Assembly (NCBI GenBank): GCA_002311975.1
Contig: DCAL01000025.1
Span: 1 to 14,260, forward strand
DNA: 14,260 bases
Reading direction: 5' to 3'
Source: Fidelibacterota bacterium UBA1134
GTDB taxonomy: Bacteria; Fidelibacterota; Marinisomatia; Marinisomatales; S15-B10
In this document: positions 13,217 to 14,260 of the stretch, piece by piece
Layout: each line of letters begins with the position of its first letter
How positions within the stretch are numbered: position 1 is the stretch's first letter
Notes under the pieces: model-generated
Seen by the model: only the letters and a program-made list of their open reading frames with translations
What the model was told of the DNA's origin: nothing
Database searches by the model: none
Position numbers and translations under genes: made by a program

Positions 13217-14260
13217 CTATTCATTTCTGGCTGACAGTAGTTTCGCAATACTCTCTTGCAGCTTACTCTCCGAATCCAGAAAGAACTGACCGGAGGCCAC
13301 AACTGACACCCCTTCAGACAGACCTTCCTTTACTTCGTAGAATCCGTCGCCGCTCTCTAAACCAATCGTAATGTCGCGCGGTGCGAATCGGCCATTCCCC
13401 ATAGCGACAAAGACGAGATTCCGTTCGCCGGAAAAGAGGACCGCTTCCATGGGTACCGCCACAACATCCTTGAGAGGTAACGTCTCAATCTCAACATTGG
13501 CGTACATGCCCGGTTTCAGTTCCAGATTCGGGTTCGGGAACGACAGTCTGGCTTTGATCGTTCTCGTCTTCTCTTCCAGATACGGGTAGATATACTGCAC
13601 TTGCCCGCTGTACTTCCTTCCCGGATCGTAGGAGAGGGTCATGGTGGCCGTCAGCCCCTCACTCACCCACGCCGTCTCGAACTCATAGATATCGGCATAG
13701 ACCCAGATATCCGAAAGATCGACGATGGTGTAGATCATCATGCCCGGTTTCACCTCCATTCCGTCCAAGGCGTGCTTCTCAATGACGATGCCTTCAAACG
13801 GTGAGCTTAGAGTCAGCGTTTTGGAGACGCTACGCGTCTCTTCAAGGTGAGCGATCTGATCACCGGAAACATCGAAGTATTCCAGTCTGCGCCGGGTCGA
13901 ACCGAGAATCGTCTCCAATCGATCAGCGGCTCCACGCGAGACACTGCCTGAACTCCTCACATTTTTCAGGGCATCGAGATACTCCTCCTGCGCTGATACC
14001 AACTCAGGACTGTAAATATCGATGAGCGGCTGACCCCTACTGACCCGCTGCCCCGTTATGTTGGCATGGGTCTTCTCGATCCAGCCGTTGAACTTAGTGT
14101 GAACGTGGGCTACCTTCGATTCATTGTAGTCGATGCGGCCGATGGTTCTGATCGTCTGAGTCAAATCCCTTTTCTGGACCTCCACCGTCCGGATGCCCAT
14201 GTTCTGCTCCACAGCGGGATTGATCTTCACCGTGGCGCCAAAAGCCTCTTCACCTTCATA
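13217..14260 (-). CDS. cusB: CusB-type RND periplasmic adaptor (membrane fusion protein), 5' end beyond window
   Basis: Periplasmic adaptor that links the CusA pump to an outer membrane channel and can bind Cu(I)/Ag(I). The frame stays open to the right edge, reading YEGEEAFGATVKINPAVEQN, so the true start and signal peptide are outside; GTG 14228-14230 is internal. About 348 residues are visible. They show the barrel-sandwich (lipoyl-like) halves FNGWIEKTHANITGQRV and SSPFEGIVIEKHALDGMEV, a coiled hairpin between them (SPELVSAQEEYLDAL to the GDQIAHLEE region), and the beta-barrel and membrane-proximal parts (SDIWVYADIYEFE, LELKPGMYANVEIE, GLSEGVSVVASGQFFLDSE). No metal-binding unit is visible in the part present. 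It is upstream of cusA but separated from it by the broken four-helix-bundle gene. Stop is TAG. Confidence 0.92.
   Translation of the reverse strand, partial: YEGEEAFGATVKINPAVEQNMGIRTVEVQKRDLTQTIRTIGRIDYNESKVAHVHTKFNGWIEKTHANITGQRVSRGQPLIDIYSPELVSAQEEYLDALKNVRSSGSVSRGAADRLETILGSTRRRLEYFDVSGDQIAHLEETRSVSKTLTLSSPFEGIVIEKHALDGMEVKPGMMIYTIVDLSDIWVYADIYEFETAWVSEGLTATMTLSYDPGRKYSGQVQYIYPYLEEKTRTIKARLSFPNPNLELKPGMYANVEIETLPLKDVVAVPMEAVLFSGERNLVFVAMGNGRFAPRDITIGLESGDGFYEVKEGLSEGVSVVASGQFFLDSESKLQESIAKLLSARNE

Noticed and set aside
1..14260. CRISPR arrays, tRNA or rRNA genes, insertion sequences, phage genes
   Set aside because: I found no regularly spaced repeats, tRNA-like cloverleaf regions, transposase motifs or terminal inverted repeats of the expected kind.

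Overview
This window reads as part of a Gram-negative bacterial chromosome with roughly balanced GC. Every gene I can support lies on the minus strand, so transcription runs from the right edge to the left. An inner membrane RND pump with a periplasmic adaptor and lipoprotein-type signals points to a two-membrane envelope. The organism cannot be fixed from sequence alone. The four-helix-bundle (23S rRNA IVS-type) gene and the gene content would fit an FCB-group or Neomarinimicrobiota-like marine lineage, but that is a weak inference.

Layout in transcription order. (1) 14260 to 4035 is a copper/silver handling block: a CusB-type adaptor (5' end beyond the window), a four-helix-bundle gene broken by one in-frame amber codon, a CusA-type RND pump, a small lipoprotein with two CPM...CxxCGM metal-binding units, a DUF2231 membrane protein with an extra soluble C-terminal domain, a CopA-type Cu(I) P-type ATPase carrying YHS and heavy-metal-binding units instead of HMA domains, and a sialidase-fold lipoprotein with a CxCC plus GCPVNGP cysteine signature. 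(2) 3978 to 3120 holds a strong sigma70-like promoter, a long leader and two tandem paralogous 73-residue membrane proteins of unknown function, each followed by hairpins. (3) 3019 to 1 is a compact housekeeping run: yajC, def, fmt and rsmB. rsmB begins at a TTG codon, overlaps fmt, and runs off the left edge.

How the genes may work together: the P-type ATPase would move Cu(I) from the cytoplasm to the periplasm. The CusB/CusA pump would carry it out of the cell, with an outer-membrane channel presumably encoded to the right of the window. The lipoprotein may hand over or buffer metal in the periplasm, as CusF does in enterobacteria. The DUF2231 protein and the cysteine-bearing sialidase-fold lipoprotein sit in the same block and are the least understood parts. 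def and fmt act on the start and end of N-formylmethionine metabolism, rsmB modifies 16S rRNA, and yajC accompanies the Sec translocon.

The points most worth a second look are the amber-broken four-helix-bundle gene inside the Cus block, the CxCC sialidase-fold lipoprotein, the paralogous 73-residue pair, and the heavy use of TAG as the normal stop (7 of 11 intact genes whose stop is visible).
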